A stretch of 64,000 bases of DNA, taken from Rhizobium sophoriradicis. GTDB taxonomy: Bacteria > Pseudomonadota > Alphaproteobacteria > Rhizobiales > Rhizobiaceae. The DNA lies in NCBI RefSeq assembly GCF_003939025.1, contig NZ_RQIH01000002.1, positions 372,001-436,000 on the forward strand. Reading direction: 5' to 3'. Below are positions 26,647 to 35,513 of this stretch, in pieces. The notes under the pieces were generated by a model. It worked only from the letters and a program-made list of their open reading frames with translations, was not told where the DNA came from and made no database searches. The stretch's first letter is position 1; each line of letters starts with the position of its first letter. A program made the position numbers and the translations under genes.

Positions 26647-28197
26647 TCAAGCCTCCGGAGCCACGTAACGCGGGAAGACCGGCGTCGGCGCCTCGAGCGG
26701 CGTTCCGGCGATCAGGCGGCCGGCCTCGCCGAGGGCGGCAAAATCGCGCTTGTCGGCAGGCGCAGCCACGAGATCGAGCAGTTTGCCCGATGAGTCCGGC
26801 ATGAACGGCTGCAACAGGATGGCGATCTGGCGCACGACTTCGGCGGTGACGTAAAGCACCGTACCCATGCGCTCCGGATCCGTCTTTTTCAGCGCCCACG
26901 GCGCCTGGCCGGCGAAATAGCGATCGGTATCGGAAACGACGGCTATGATCGAGGCAAGCGCCCGGTGAATCTGCTGCTTGCCCATGTCTTCGCGCGTCGA
27001 CGCGTGCAGCGCGTCGACCTGCGCCAGCATCGCCTTGTCCTCGTCGGTCAGCGGCCCGCATTCCGGGATTTTGCCGTCACAGTTCTTGACGATCATCGAC
27101 AGCGAGCGGCTGGCGAGATTGCCGATGCCGTTGGCGAGGTCGGAATTGATGCGGATGCCGATCGCCTCTTCGCTGTAGCTGCCGTCCTGGCCGAAGGACA
27201 CTTCGCGCAGGAAGAAGTAGCGCACCTGATCGAGACCGAAATGGTTCACCAGATTGACGGGATCGACGACATTGCCGAGCGACTTCGACATCTTCTCGCC
27301 CTTGTTGAGCAGGAAGCCGTGGGCAAAGACCCGCTTCGGCAGCGGCAGCTTCGCCGACATCAGGAAGGCCGGCCAGTAGACGGCATGGAAGCGGATAATA
27401 TCCTTGCCAATGATGTGCACATCGGCGGGCCAGTACTTCGCCCGCGGGCCGTTCCTGTCCTCGATATAACCTGTGGCGGTGATGTAGTTGGTCAGTGCGT
27501 CCACCCAGACATACATGACGTGGGACGGATCGTTCGGCACTTTGATGCCCCAGTCGAAGGTCGTGCGCGAGACCGACAGGTCCTTGAGGCCCGATTTGAC
27601 GAAGGAGATCACCTCGTTCCGGCGCTCGGCCGGACCGATGAAATCGGGATTGGCCTCGTAATGCGCCAGCAGCTTCTCCTGGTATTCGGAGAGCTTGAAG
27701 AAATAGCTTGCCTCTTCCACCCACTCGACCGGCGTGCCCTGCGGGCCGTAGCGCACACCGTCGGCGCGCAGTTCCGTCTCGTTCTCCTGGTAATAGGCCT
27801 CGTCGCGCACCGAATACCAGCCGGCATAGCTGTCCTTGTAGATGTCGCCATTGTCGGCCATCAGCTTCCAGATATTCCGCGAGGTCTCGTGATGACGCTC
27901 CTGCGTGGTGCGGATGAAGTCGTCATTCGAGGCGTTGAGCAGCGTCGCCATCGCCTGGAATTCGCCGGAGTTGCGGTCGGCGAGCGCCTGCGGTTCGATT
28001 CCTTCGGCGCGCGCTGTCTGCTGCATCTTTTGGCCGTGTTCGTCGGTGCCGGTCAGGAAGAAGACATCCTTGCCGTCCAGGCGCTGGTAGCGCGCCATCG
28101 CATCCGTCGCGATCAGCTCATAGGCATGGCCGATATGCGGCTTGCCGTTGGGATAGGAAATCGCGGTGGTGATGTAGAAGGGTGTCTTGTCTGTCAT
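26647..28197 (-). CDS. metG: Methionyl-tRNA synthetase
   Basis: The 516-residue class I synthetase has the HIGH-type signature in [13 protein letters not shown] near the N-terminus and the KMSKS loop in [14 protein letters not shown] at about residue 305. It charges tRNA-Met. The zinc-finger connective peptide present in some MetG forms appears absent, giving the shorter single-chain type usual in rhizobia, without the C-terminal dimerisation domain. The ATG at 28197 is preferred to one three codons upstream. It leads the metG-tatD-MBL operon. Confidence 0.95.
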   Translation of the reverse strand: MTDKTPFYITTAISYPNGKPHIGHAYELIATDAMARYQRLDGKDVFFLTGTDEHGQKMQQTARAEGIEPQALADRNSGEFQAMATLLNASNDDFIRTTQERHHETSRNIWKLMADNGDIYKDSYAGWYSVRDEAYYQENETELRADGVRYGPQGTPVEWVEEASYFFKLSEYQEKLLAHYEANPDFIGPAERRNEVISFVKSGLKDLSVSRTTFDWGIKVPNDPSHVMYVWVDALTNYITATGYIEDRNGPRAKYWPADVHIIGKDIIRFHAVYWPAFLMSAKLPLPKRVFAHGFLLNKGEKMSKSLGNVVDPVNLVNHFGLDQVRYFFLREVSFGQDGSYSEEAIGIRINSDLANGIGNLASRSLSMIVKNCDGKIPECGPLTDEDKAMLAQVDALHASTREDMGKQQIHRALASIIAVVSDTDRYFAGQAPWALKKTDPERMGTVLYVTAEVVRQIAILLQPFMPDSSGKLLDLVAAPADKRDFAALGEAGRLIAGTPLEAPTPVFPRYVAPEA

Positions 28198-28428
28198 GGC
28201 GGCCAATGTCCGGCTTACTCTATAAAAATGGTCAGCCGCTCTTAGCGCATGTCACCGACAAGCGAAACATCAAGTTTTGGCGCCTTCGATGATTTCCGGG
28301 ACACCGTCGTGAACTTGACTCGGCTTCGCACGCAATTTACCGGTCGTCCCAAAGAGGGCGGGACAGAACGAAGTGCCAGTTTTCATCTACCGGGATAGTC
28401 GTGGTCGCGCGCCGTCGGGGGCGCTTGC

Positions 28429-29217
28429 TTGACATTCGAGCCGCTCTATTCGCTTTCCGGCCTGTTCGTCGGCGCGCTTGTGGGCATCACCGGCGTTGGT
28501 GGCGGTTCGCTGATGACGCCGCTGCTGGTGCTGCTCTTCGGCGTTCATCCCGCAACCGCGGTCGGCACCGATCTCCTCTATGCGGCGATCACCAAGACGG
28601 CGGGCACTGCCGTGCACGGCATGCATGGACGGATTAACTGGAAGATCGTCGGCAGCCTTGCCGCCGGCAGCGTGCCGGCCGCCGTGCTGATGCTCTGGCT
28701 GTTGGCCGGCGTCGATCGCAAAAGCATCGGCGTGACCAACACCATCACGGTTGCGCTCGGCTGGCTGCTTGTCATGACCGCGATCATGCTGGTCTTCCGC
28801 GGTTCCATATTGGAATTGGCGCGCCGCGCCATCGGCGATCGCACACCGCCGCGGCCCACAACCATTCTGATCCTCACCGTCATTCTCGGATTCTGTCTCG
28901 GCGTCTTGGTCACGCTGACTTCGGTCGGCGCGGGTGCGCTCGGTGTGACGATCCTGCTGGTCCTCTATCCCAGGCTCAATGTGCGTGAGATCGTCGGGTC
29001 CGACATTGTTCACGCAGTTCCGCTGACCCTGATCGGCGGCATGGGCTATTGGCTCATCGGCGAGATCGACTGGGCGATGCTGTTTGCCCTGCTCATCGGC
29101 TCGATCCCCGGCATCATCATCGGCAGCCTTTTGGCGCCGAAGCTGCATGAACGCACGATCCGCATCGTCCTGGCCGCCACGCTCGCCGTCGTCGCCGGCA
29201 AGCTCTTGACCGGCTGA
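28429..29217 (+). CDS. TauE/SafE family sulfite exporter-like membrane protein
   Basis: The 262-residue protein has about eight hydrophobic helices in two repeats. Each repeat begins with the family glycine-rich motif: LVGITGVGGGSLMTPLLVL near residue 20 and LTSVGAGALGVTILLVL near residue 165. TauE/SafE proteins move sulfite, sulfoacetate or related organosulfur anions across the inner membrane. The start is a TTG at 28429; no in-frame ATG precedes the first motif. It is a single gene, convergent with holB across a palindromic repeat. Confidence 0.85.
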   Translation: MTFEPLYSLSGLFVGALVGITGVGGGSLMTPLLVLLFGVHPATAVGTDLLYAAITKTAGTAVHGMHGRINWKIVGSLAAGSVPAAVLMLWLLAGVDRKSIGVTNTITVALGWLLVMTAIMLVFRGSILELARRAIGDRTPPRPTTILILTVILGFCLGVLVTLTSVGAGALGVTILLVLYPRLNVREIVGSDIVHAVPLTLIGGMGYWLIGEIDWAMLFALLIGSIPGIIIGSLLAPKLHERTIRIVLAATLAVVAGKLLTG

Positions 29218-29296
29218 TCAGCCATCAGAATTCGAATACATTTCGCCCGGAAGTGTGCAGCGGTTCCGGGACAACGACATGCATAAAAACAAAAAG

Positions 29297-29340
29297 CTAA
29301 AGCGCGTCGCATGAATCAAATTCGATGCGGCGCGCTTTAG
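29297..29340. repeat. Rhizobial palindromic repeat (possible bidirectional terminator)
   Basis: CTAAAGCGCG (29297 on) pairs with CGCGCTTTAG (to 29340). The two arms, each about 16 nt, match apart from one G-T type position, around a short AT-rich loop. This AAAGCGCG-type hairpin is one of the dispersed palindromes seen between convergent genes in rhizobial genomes. It directly abuts the holB stop. Confidence 0.65.
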
Positions 29341-30362
29341 AGGCCCGGCTGCTTGATATCGGAGAGAATGCTGATGATCGTCTGCTTGCGGTCGAGATTA
29401 TAGGCATCCGAAATGGTGAGCCGCTCGGTGATCTCGGAATAGAGCCGCGCCAGACGTTCGGCAGCAGCGATCTGCCCCTCACCCGCTGCCACACGCGCAC
29501 GATTCATGATGTCGTCGCCGACATGGCTGACGAAGAAATCGAAAATCGTGTCGCTTTCCTTTCCCGACAGCGCATCGGCCAGCCGGTGCATCGCCTTGCG
29601 GGCCGCCGGCCCTTCGGCCGAAAGCACCTCGCCATAGGCCGCAATGATCTCTCCGCCGCCATAGTTCAAGAGCTTCAGTGCTTCGCCGACGCTGCCCTTG
29701 GCCGCCGCAAGCACCGCCCCGCCCTCTCCCGATATGCCGAGATGGTCAAGGGCTGCCGCCAGCGCATCGTCCGAAAGCGGCGACAGTTTCAGCGGCAGGC
29801 AGCGCGAGCGGATCGTCGGCAGCAGCCGACCCGGCGCATGCGACATCACCAGAAACAGCGCCCGCTTCGGCGGTTCCTCGAGGATTTTTAGAATAGCGTT
29901 GGCCGCATTGCGGTTCATGTCGTCGGCCGGGTCGATGATGACGATCCGCCAGTTGCCGGTGCCTGACGTCTGCGAGAAGAACTTGCCGGCGCGGCGCACC
30001 TCGTCGACTGTTATCGCCGATTTCACCTTGCCGGTCTTTTCGTCCACCGGCCGCGCGAGATGCAGGAGATTGTGCGAGGCGCCGGAGACGATCTGCCGGC
30101 TGACGGCGGAGTCAGGATGCGGATCACCGATCGTCTCGGGCGCAGTCTCGGGATCGGGATACGAGAGCACGTGGTTGGCGAAACGGAAAGCGAGCGTCGC
30201 CTTGCCGATGCCCTCCGGCCCTTCGATCAGGATGGCGTGATGGCCTTTGCCAGATCGGTAGGATTGCGCAAGGAAGGCCTCCGCCTCCTCATGGCCGAAT
30301 AATCTGGTGTTCTCGGCGGGCCAGATGGCGCCGTCGAGCAGTCCCGGCCTCTCCTCACTCAT
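29337..30362 (-). CDS. holB: DNA polymerase III subunit delta'
   Basis: The 341-residue clamp-loader subunit has an AAA+ core: LFGHEEAEAFLAQSY, the P-loop-like EGPEGIGKATLAF, IIDPADDMNRNAANAILKILEEPP and the sensor region TIRSRCLPL containing the SRC motif. Delta' acts with delta and gamma/tau to load the sliding clamp. I chose the ATG at 30362; a GTG at 30374 overlapping the tmk stop would add four residues. It follows tmk directly, the standard tmk-holB pair. Confidence 0.92.
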   Translation of the reverse strand: MSEERPGLLDGAIWPAENTRLFGHEEAEAFLAQSYRSGKGHHAILIEGPEGIGKATLAFRFANHVLSYPDPETAPETIGDPHPDSAVSRQIVSGASHNLLHLARPVDEKTGKVKSAITVDEVRRAGKFFSQTSGTGNWRIVIIDPADDMNRNAANAILKILEEPPKRALFLVMSHAPGRLLPTIRSRCLPLKLSPLSDDALAAALDHLGISGEGGAVLAAAKGSVGEALKLLNYGGGEIIAAYGEVLSAEGPAARKAMHRLADALSGKESDTIFDFFVSHVGDDIMNRARVAAGEGQIAAAERLARLYSEITERLTISDAYNLDRKQTIISILSDIKQPGL

Positions 30363-30370
30363 AATGGACT

Positions 30371-31051
30371 TCACTCATGATGGGCGGCTTCCGGCATTCG
30401 GGCGCGGTCTGCGGGCGACTTGAGCTGCTTGACGATCGCCAGGATCTCGGCCGCGATCGCCTCTTCCGTCTGCATGGCGTTGATCACGCGGCAGCGCTCC
30501 GGCTCGCGCGCGGCAATATCGAGAAAGGCTTCGCGCCGTTTCTCGTGGGTTTCGAGCCGCTCCTTCTCGAATCGGTCGGGCGCTTCGGCAGCGCTGCGCT
30601 TCTGCGCCCGCTCCAGGCCGACCTTTGCGGGAATGTCGAGTATCAAGGTGCAATCCGGCACGACGCCATTGATGGCGATGCGCTGCAGCGTCTCGATAAA
30701 ATCGGGTTCAAGGTTGCCGGTGATCCCCTGATAGACGCGGGAGGAATCCATGAACCGGTCGCAGAGCACGATCTTGCCGGCAGCAAGCGCCGGCCGGATC
30801 ACCTCTTCGACATGGTCGTTGCGCGCAGCGGCAAAAAGGATCGCCTCCATCCGGGTGCCGAAGGCCTCGGCAGCCCCCGACAAAAGCACGTGGCGCACAG
30901 CCTCGGCGCCGGGCGACCCGCCCGGTTCCCGCGTCACCAGCACCTCGTGACCTTCGCCCTTCAGCGCCTCCGCGAGGCGGCGGATCTGCGTGGATTTGCC
31001 CGCGCCTTCCCCGCCTTCAAACGTAACGAACAATCCCGTACCGGATGACAA
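30371..31051 (-). CDS. tmk: Thymidylate kinase
   Basis: The product has the dTMP kinase P-loop [16 protein letters not shown], the DR motif in [14 protein letters not shown] that binds dTMP, and a lid rich in basic residues ([18 protein letters not shown]). It phosphorylates dTMP to dTDP. No ATG is available: the ORF opens with GTG at 31081, while a TTG at 31051 has GGGAAG seven bases upstream and gives the usual N-terminus (226 residues), so I prefer the TTG. The stop overlaps the beginning of the holB reading frame. Confidence 0.9.
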   Translation of the reverse strand: MSSGTGLFVTFEGGEGAGKSTQIRRLAEALKGEGHEVLVTREPGGSPGAEAVRHVLLSGAAEAFGTRMEAILFAAARNDHVEEVIRPALAAGKIVLCDRFMDSSRVYQGITGNLEPDFIETLQRIAINGVVPDCTLILDIPAKVGLERAQKRSAAEAPDRFEKERLETHEKRREAFLDIAAREPERCRVINAMQTEEAIAAEILAIVKQLKSPADRARMPEAAHHE

Positions 31052-31229
31052 TGACAGCTTCCCGCATTCCCGGCGCCGCACGCGCGCGCCCTGCCTCTTC
31101 TATCTATCCGAAGACATCGAGAAGGAAAACCTTTCGCCGCGGCGACATAATCACCTTCCCCGGCAAATTGTATCAGAAGGCTGGGCGCTCAAGTCCAGAA
31201 CATGTGGCGTGCGACACTGGACAATCGCT

Positions 31230-32537
31230 TCAGCCGGGCGCGGACTTTTCCCAGAGCCAGGAGAAGAACAGCGATTCGCCGAGTTCCAGCATGGCATCGA
31301 CCGCGCGGCTGCTGAGCGAGCCTTCGCCAACCGCCTGTGCCGTATAGAGCGGAACTTCCCTGAGAAGCCGGCTGCCGGCGAAAATCCTGAGCGTGCCGGC
31401 CTGATAATCCGGCGGCACCGGCGCTGTCAGCGGCCAGCGATAGACGATGCGCGCCGACAGCCGGTCGGGGTTGCTGACCGGAATATAGACGCTGACCGGC
31501 GCTTTGGCGATCAGATCGACGGTGCGCGCTGTGCCGCCATAAACGCTGGCTGCGCCGATCACTTCATGCTCGGCGAAAATCTGCCGGTTCTCGAAGGCCG
31601 TCAGACCCCATTCAAGCACACGCTTGGCCTCTTCCGTCCGCTCCTTGTCGGAGGCGATTCCGGCAAGCGCCAGAAACAGCCGCCGGCCGTCACGCTGGAC
31701 CGAGGCAACGATCGAATACCCCTCACCCTCTGTAAAGCCCGTCGCAAGTCCGTCAGCGCCGAGATCGAGCCCGAGCAGCGGGTTGCGGTTGCGCTGGAAG
31801 ATCTTGTTCCACTCGAAATCGGGCAGGGCAAAATAGGGATAGAGATTGGGATAGGATTGCTGGAGGGCGGCGGCAAGCGTCACCATTTCGCGCGCCGTCA
31901 CCTTGCTCTTACCATCCGGAAGGCCGGTGGAATTGCCGAAAACCGCCTTGTCCATGCCGATTTCGCGGGCGCGGCGCGTCATCGATTCGGCGAATTGCTG
32001 CTCGCTTCCGGCCATACCCTCGGCGAGGATGATGCAGCTGTCATTGGCACCCTGGATGGCGACGCCCTTGATCAGATCCTCGACGCGCACACGCGATTTC
32101 AGGGCGGCGAACATGGTGGCCGTCCGCGACGGCGCGCCGCCGGTGCGCCAGGCATATTCGGAAACCGGATATTCGGTGTCGAGCGTGATCTGGCCCTTGG
32201 TCACCGCATCGAAGACGAGGTTCATCGTCATCAGCTTGGCAAGCGAAGCCGGCGAAAAACCCTGATCCTCGTTCTTGGCGAGAAGCACCGTGCCGGTGGA
32301 CGCCTCGATCATATAGGCCTGCGCCGCCTTGGTGGCGAAACCGGCAGCACCCCCATCGGCTGCCTGCGCGCCTGCGGCGAGCGGCATCAGGCATGCAAGA
32401 GCAACGGCAGCTAAAGTCAGGAGCGGTTTTACGTCCGGAATTGCAGAAAGACAAAAGGTTAGAGCGGCTCTGCGCTTCGGTGAAAAGCGCAACCGCTCTA
32501 GAGGGCGAAGCACAGGCCTCAGCATCGCAATTCCCAT
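31230..32537 (-). CDS. D-alanyl-D-alanine carboxypeptidase (PBP5/6-like) with degenerate motifs
   Basis: About 435 residues. After a signal-like segment (LLTLAAVALACLMPLAAGAQA) comes an S11 peptidase domain with the nucleophile motif SPASLAKLM and a PBP5-type C-terminal domain. The second motif reads GAN where SxN is usual (QGANDSC), and the KTG motif reads ATG (GADGLATGFTEG). Loss of the KTG lysine would strongly impair normal carboxypeptidase action, so the protein may be a binding or regulatory homologue. The start is uncertain because the N-terminal codons lie in a palindromic repeat at 32461-32500. Periplasmic, membrane-associated. Confidence 0.82.
   Translation of the reverse strand: MGIAMLRPVLRPLERLRFSPKRRAALTFCLSAIPDVKPLLTLAAVALACLMPLAAGAQAADGGAAGFATKAAQAYMIEASTGTVLLAKNEDQGFSPASLAKLMTMNLVFDAVTKGQITLDTEYPVSEYAWRTGGAPSRTATMFAALKSRVRVEDLIKGVAIQGANDSCIILAEGMAGSEQQFAESMTRRAREIGMDKAVFGNSTGLPDGKSKVTAREMVTLAAALQQSYPNLYPYFALPDFEWNKIFQRNRNPLLGLDLGADGLATGFTEGEGYSIVASVQRDGRRLFLALAGIASDKERTEEAKRVLEWGLTAFENRQIFAEHEVIGAASVYGGTARTVDLIAKAPVSVYIPVSNPDRLSARIVYRWPLTAPVPPDYQAGTLRIFAGSRLLREVPLYTAQAVGEGSLSSRAVDAMLELGESLFFSWLWEKSAPG
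32461..32500. repeat. Palindromic repeat overlapping the carboxypeptidase gene start
   Basis: AGAGCGGctctGCGCTTcgg faces gaaAAGCGCaaCCGCTCT, a near-perfect hairpin of the rhizobial AGAGCGG type. It lies within the first codons of the carboxypeptidase gene, so its RNA hairpin would sit in the translated leader. Confidence 0.6.
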
Positions 32538-32596
32538 CGGTCAACGGCAGTTTTGAGAAGGTTAGAGCGCGGCGAAATCCGATGCAATCGCGATGC

Positions 32597-33703
32597 TCAG
32601 CGCGCCGCGGATTTTGCCTGCTGTCGCTTGGCCGAGGCAAGGATCGAGGCCTGCGTCAGCCCGTCATTGCGCACCATCACCGCGTCGAAAGCGAGATCGA
32701 CGGTCACCGTCTTCACGTCCTCGTTCTGATAGCCGAGCGCGAGGGAAGGCTGGGAGCCGCCGTAGGGCCGCTCATAGGGCATGGGACCGATCTCCGGCAG
32801 CACGACCATCTGTTCGAAGGCCGGCGCGGCGTTTGCGGACGGTGCCGGTGGCGCCACCAGAACATGGGCGCCGGGGGCAAGCGCGGGCGTCGCATTGTAG
32901 CGCACGCTCGGCGTCGAACCGGCAAAGGAGGTCGCCGACATCGGCACCGGCACCTTGGCCGGCTGCGCCTGGTAATCTTCGGCGCTCTGCAGCTGATCGC
33001 GGGTGATCTTGCGGCTGTTGGAGGCAACCATGACGCCGCTTGCAATCTGCCCTTCCGGATTGACGCCGGGAATGCGGCTGCCCTTCGGTACGTAGGAAGC
33101 CATCAGATAGGGCATATCGTGGCCGTCCATGCGGGCGCGTCCGACATATTGCACACGCACCTTGCCGGTGCCGCTGTGCTGCAGATCCAGCATATTGGCG
33201 GTCTTGTTGGAAAGATCAATGATGCGGCCTTCATGATAGGGACCGCGATCGTTGACGCGCACGATGACCGACGAGCCGTTCTCGACATTGGTGACGCGAG
33301 CATAGCTCGGCAGCGGGAAAGTCGGATGCGCGGCGGAAAGATGCATCTGGTCGTAGACTTCGCCGTTCGCCGTGAGGCGTCCATGAAAGGCCGAACCATA
33401 CCAGGAAGCGATGCCGACCTTGCTATAGGAGAAATCTTCCTTCGGATAATACCATTTACCCTTCACCACGTAAGGATTGCCGACGATGTAGCGGCCGCCG
33501 CCCTTCGGGATGTTGTTGCCGGTGGCGACGCGGGGGCTGGCCTTCACGCCATATTCGGATTCGGAGAAATATTCTTTGCCATGGGCTTTTTTCTTCGGCA
33601 CGGCCTGTGTCGTGCCGCATGCAGCAACCGTCGCACACATCGCCGATATCGCCAGCCACCGCGCTGTCGTTGCGAAAGACGCCGCCCCGTATCCCAATGT
33701 CAT
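32597..33703 (-). CDS. rlpA: RlpA-like septal ring lipoprotein (DPBB domain)
   Basis: The 368-residue protein has a lipoprotein signal (lipobox in ATVAACGTTQ) and a double-psi beta-barrel with the RlpA sequence: GIASWYGSAFHGRLTANGE, HPTFPLPSYARVTNVENG and VRVNDRGPYHEGRIIDLS. RlpA acts in the outer-membrane inner leaflet as a lytic transglycosylase or septal protein on denuded glycan. The last 150 residues are low-complexity Ala/Pro-rich; no SPOR domain is evident. A TTG at 33721 would add six residues. It lies upstream of the carboxypeptidase gene on the same strand (59-bp gap), a cell-wall pair. Confidence 0.88.
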   Translation of the reverse strand: MTLGYGAASFATTARWLAISAMCATVAACGTTQAVPKKKAHGKEYFSESEYGVKASPRVATGNNIPKGGGRYIVGNPYVVKGKWYYPKEDFSYSKVGIASWYGSAFHGRLTANGEVYDQMHLSAAHPTFPLPSYARVTNVENGSSVIVRVNDRGPYHEGRIIDLSNKTANMLDLQHSGTGKVRVQYVGRARMDGHDMPYLMASYVPKGSRIPGVNPEGQIASGVMVASNSRKITRDQLQSAEDYQAQPAKVPVPMSATSFAGSTPSVRYNATPALAPGAHVLVAPPAPSANAAPAFEQMVVLPEIGPMPYERPYGGSQPSLALGYQNEDVKTVTVDLAFDAVMVRNDGLTQASILASAKRQQAKSAAR

Positions 33704-34254
33704 ATGTCCCACGCCGCTCAAAGATCATTATGGTTAAGGAACTTTGCCCCACACTGGGCCAATACGCCTTATCCCCGCCCGCCTAACGAGGCTTTAATCT
33801 TGTTAAGTTCGTGGCAAATTTGCGAACGTTTTCCCAGCGATAGCAACAATTCCATTGATTATGGTTTATAAGTTGCTAACGCCGCAGCTCCTCCCCTGCT
33901 CTCCCATTGCCGCAATCGGGCTCGAAATGAGCGTGCCGATGCGAGACATTGCCTAGACCCGCCGCCTGCTCTTGAAAGGGCAGGACGTACCGGATCGACA
34001 CGCAGGAGACCGTTGTCGAATGCGGTTACGCAGCTATTCCTCAAGCGCCCGATGAGGCGTGATACCTCTCCCCATAGTAGTGGATTTCCTTCCGTGATCT
34101 CCCGCATAGGTGCGTATGACAGCCCAGGTACGGGCTCCCGCTCCCTTAGCGCGTGTAGTTTGTTGCTTGACTCAAAGTGGAGTAGAAAGTTTATTTGCGA
34201 CGTTCGGGTGGTAGCCCGGCGTCCTTTCCACGCTCATCTTTAGGGAGACGAGCT
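33704..34254. other. 551-bp intergenic region upstream of the VCBS-type gene
   Basis: No ORF with a plausible ribosome site or protein-like composition was found here. The left end is AT-rich and should hold the rlpA promoter; the right end contains a promoter-like sequence at 34167-34195. The middle contains short GC hairpins of no recognised family, so a small RNA or long leader is possible but unsupported. Confidence 0.5.
34167..34195 (+). promoter_or_regulatory. Sigma-70-like promoter for the VCBS-type gene
   Basis: TTGACT at 34167-34172 and TTTATT at 34190-34195 are separated by 17 bp. The start codon follows about 60 bp downstream at 34255, leaving a short leader that ends in AGGGAGA. 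Confidence 0.4.
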
Positions 34255-35076
34255 ATGGCAAATCACAAACCAGCAGTGCCTGACGTGTCGATCCACGACT
34301 ACGCACCAGCGGAAGCCATTGAAGGAAACCTTCTCGACAACGCCTCAGATTCCGACGGCGACCTGCTTCAGGTTCAATTCGTCAACGGAATAAGAATTCC
34401 CAACAAGGCGGGTGAAGCAGGCTATCTGACCATCGAGGGTGAACACGGAACGCTGACGATCTGGAGCAACGGCAGCTATAGTTACACGGTCAGTGATCCC
34501 GCAAGCCTTGAGTCCGGCGAAGTCTTCGCCGAAAAATTCTCCTTCAAGATCTCCGATGGAAAAGGCGGCACCGATGTCGCCAGTCTCAACATCGGCGTGC
34601 ATGCGCCGCCGCAAGGGCTGTATTCCATCGATTTCGAAAACGCTCCGACGGAATATCCCGGGCAGCCGGATATCGCTTCGGGCTATGGTGGTTTCAGGTT
34701 TGGCGACAAGCTCGACGGCAATCTGTGGACGGTCGCCGAATCCGGCGGCAACGAATACGTCGTCACCAACCCCTACAATCCTTTCTTCGACCGCGTTGAC
34801 GGCAAGCTCTTCACGATCGAGGGTGTCGACGTCGCGACTGTCTTCGACCCGGCCTATCAAGGTGTCGATGCGCTTGTGACGTTCGAAGGCTATATCGGCG
34901 GCAACAAGGTGAGCGAGATGTCGCTAACGGTCTATGGGGACACCATTGGCGATGGCCAGCACATTTCGCTGGAAGCCTTGGGAGCAGTCGATTTCATCCG
35001 CTTCGATATTCAGCCCGATGTAGAGCCGACGGGCTTTCCGCAGCTCGCATTTGACAACTTCACCGTCCTGGTCTGA
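34255..35076 (+). CDS. VCBS/cadherin-like domain protein, probable secreted adhesin-type protein
   Basis: The 273-residue acidic protein has no N-terminal signal peptide. Residues 10-115 form a VCBS/cadherin-like beta domain (EGNLLDNASDSDGDLLQV, GTLTIWSNGSYSYTV, FKISDGKGGTDVASLNI). Residues 120-273 form a second all-beta region (SIDFENAPTEYPGQPDI, ending AFDNFTVLV). The absence of a Sec signal, the acidic composition and the hydrophobic C-terminus recall type I secretion substrates such as rhizobial Rap adhesins, but this is inference. AGGGAGA precedes the ATG and a hairpin follows the stop. No secretion genes are in the window. Confidence 0.7.
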   Translation: MANHKPAVPDVSIHDYAPAEAIEGNLLDNASDSDGDLLQVQFVNGIRIPNKAGEAGYLTIEGEHGTLTIWSNGSYSYTVSDPASLESGEVFAEKFSFKISDGKGGTDVASLNIGVHAPPQGLYSIDFENAPTEYPGQPDIASGYGGFRFGDKLDGNLWTVAESGGNEYVVTNPYNPFFDRVDGKLFTIEGVDVATVFDPAYQGVDALVTFEGYIGGNKVSEMSLTVYGDTIGDGQHISLEALGAVDFIRFDIQPDVEPTGFPQLAFDNFTVLV

Positions 35077-35081
35077 CGACG

Positions 35082-35116
35082 GCAGAGAGAAGCGGCTGTC
35101 GAAGCCGCTTCTCTGC
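35082..35116 (+). terminator. Hairpin after VCBS-type gene
   Basis: GCAGAG-AG-AAGCGGC at 35082-35096 pairs with GCCGCTTCTCTGC ending at 35116, leaving a 2-nt bulge and a short loop. It starts 6 bp after the stop. No T-run follows, so termination efficiency is uncertain. Confidence 0.45.
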
Positions 35117-35245
35117 AGAACAAGTTGACGCTGCGGTCAAAGCTGCTAAAAAGCCGGCCTGTGAGTGAATGGGCAGCAAATCGGCAGAAACCACCGATGC
35201 ACCAGAAATCCAGCAACGGAATTTCTTTGGGCTTCTCAATTACTT

Positions 35246-35335
35246 GGAAGAGTGTCCGAGTGGTTTAAGGAACCGGTCTTGAAAACCGGCGTGCGGGAAA
35301 CCGTACCGTGGGTTCGAATCCCACCTCTTCCGCCA
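35246..35335 (+). tRNA. tRNA-Ser (anticodon UGA)
   Basis: A 90-nt cloverleaf: acceptor arm GGAAGAG/CTCTTCC, a D arm, an anticodon stem CCGGT/ACCGG with loop CTTGAAA (anticodon TGA at 35280-35282), a long variable arm typical of serine tRNAs, a T-loop GGTTCGAATCC, and an encoded 3' GCCA. It reads UCN serine codons. The long variable arm and discriminator G support serine identity. Confidence 0.95.
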
Positions 35336-35421
35336 GTTTCCATTTTCATGTGCCAGCGTTCTGCCGCCCGAATAAGCGGTCTTTGGGGCGTGCCGTTAAG
35401 AGATCGAGTGCAGGCGGCGAG

Positions 35422-35447
35422 AGAAAACGGCGGCTCCGCCGTTTTCT
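35422..35447 (+). terminator. Strong hairpin downstream of tRNA-Ser
   Basis: AGAAAACGGCGG at 35422-35433 is perfectly complementary to CCGCCGTTTTCT at 35436-35447. The T-run lies within the 3' arm, as in bidirectional terminators. It could end the tRNA transcript and the leftward ridA-like transcript (stop at 35514). Confidence 0.5.
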
Positions 35448-35513
35448 GCAGCGATAATCCTCATGTCGAAAAGAAAGCCGCCGGACTTGCCGCAGCCTAG
35501 TCGCTTACGGCCG

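Noticed and set aside
35246-35513. tRNA-Ser as an integration site for a mobile element
   Set aside because: No integrase, no direct repeat of the tRNA 3' end and no base-composition break were seen nearby.
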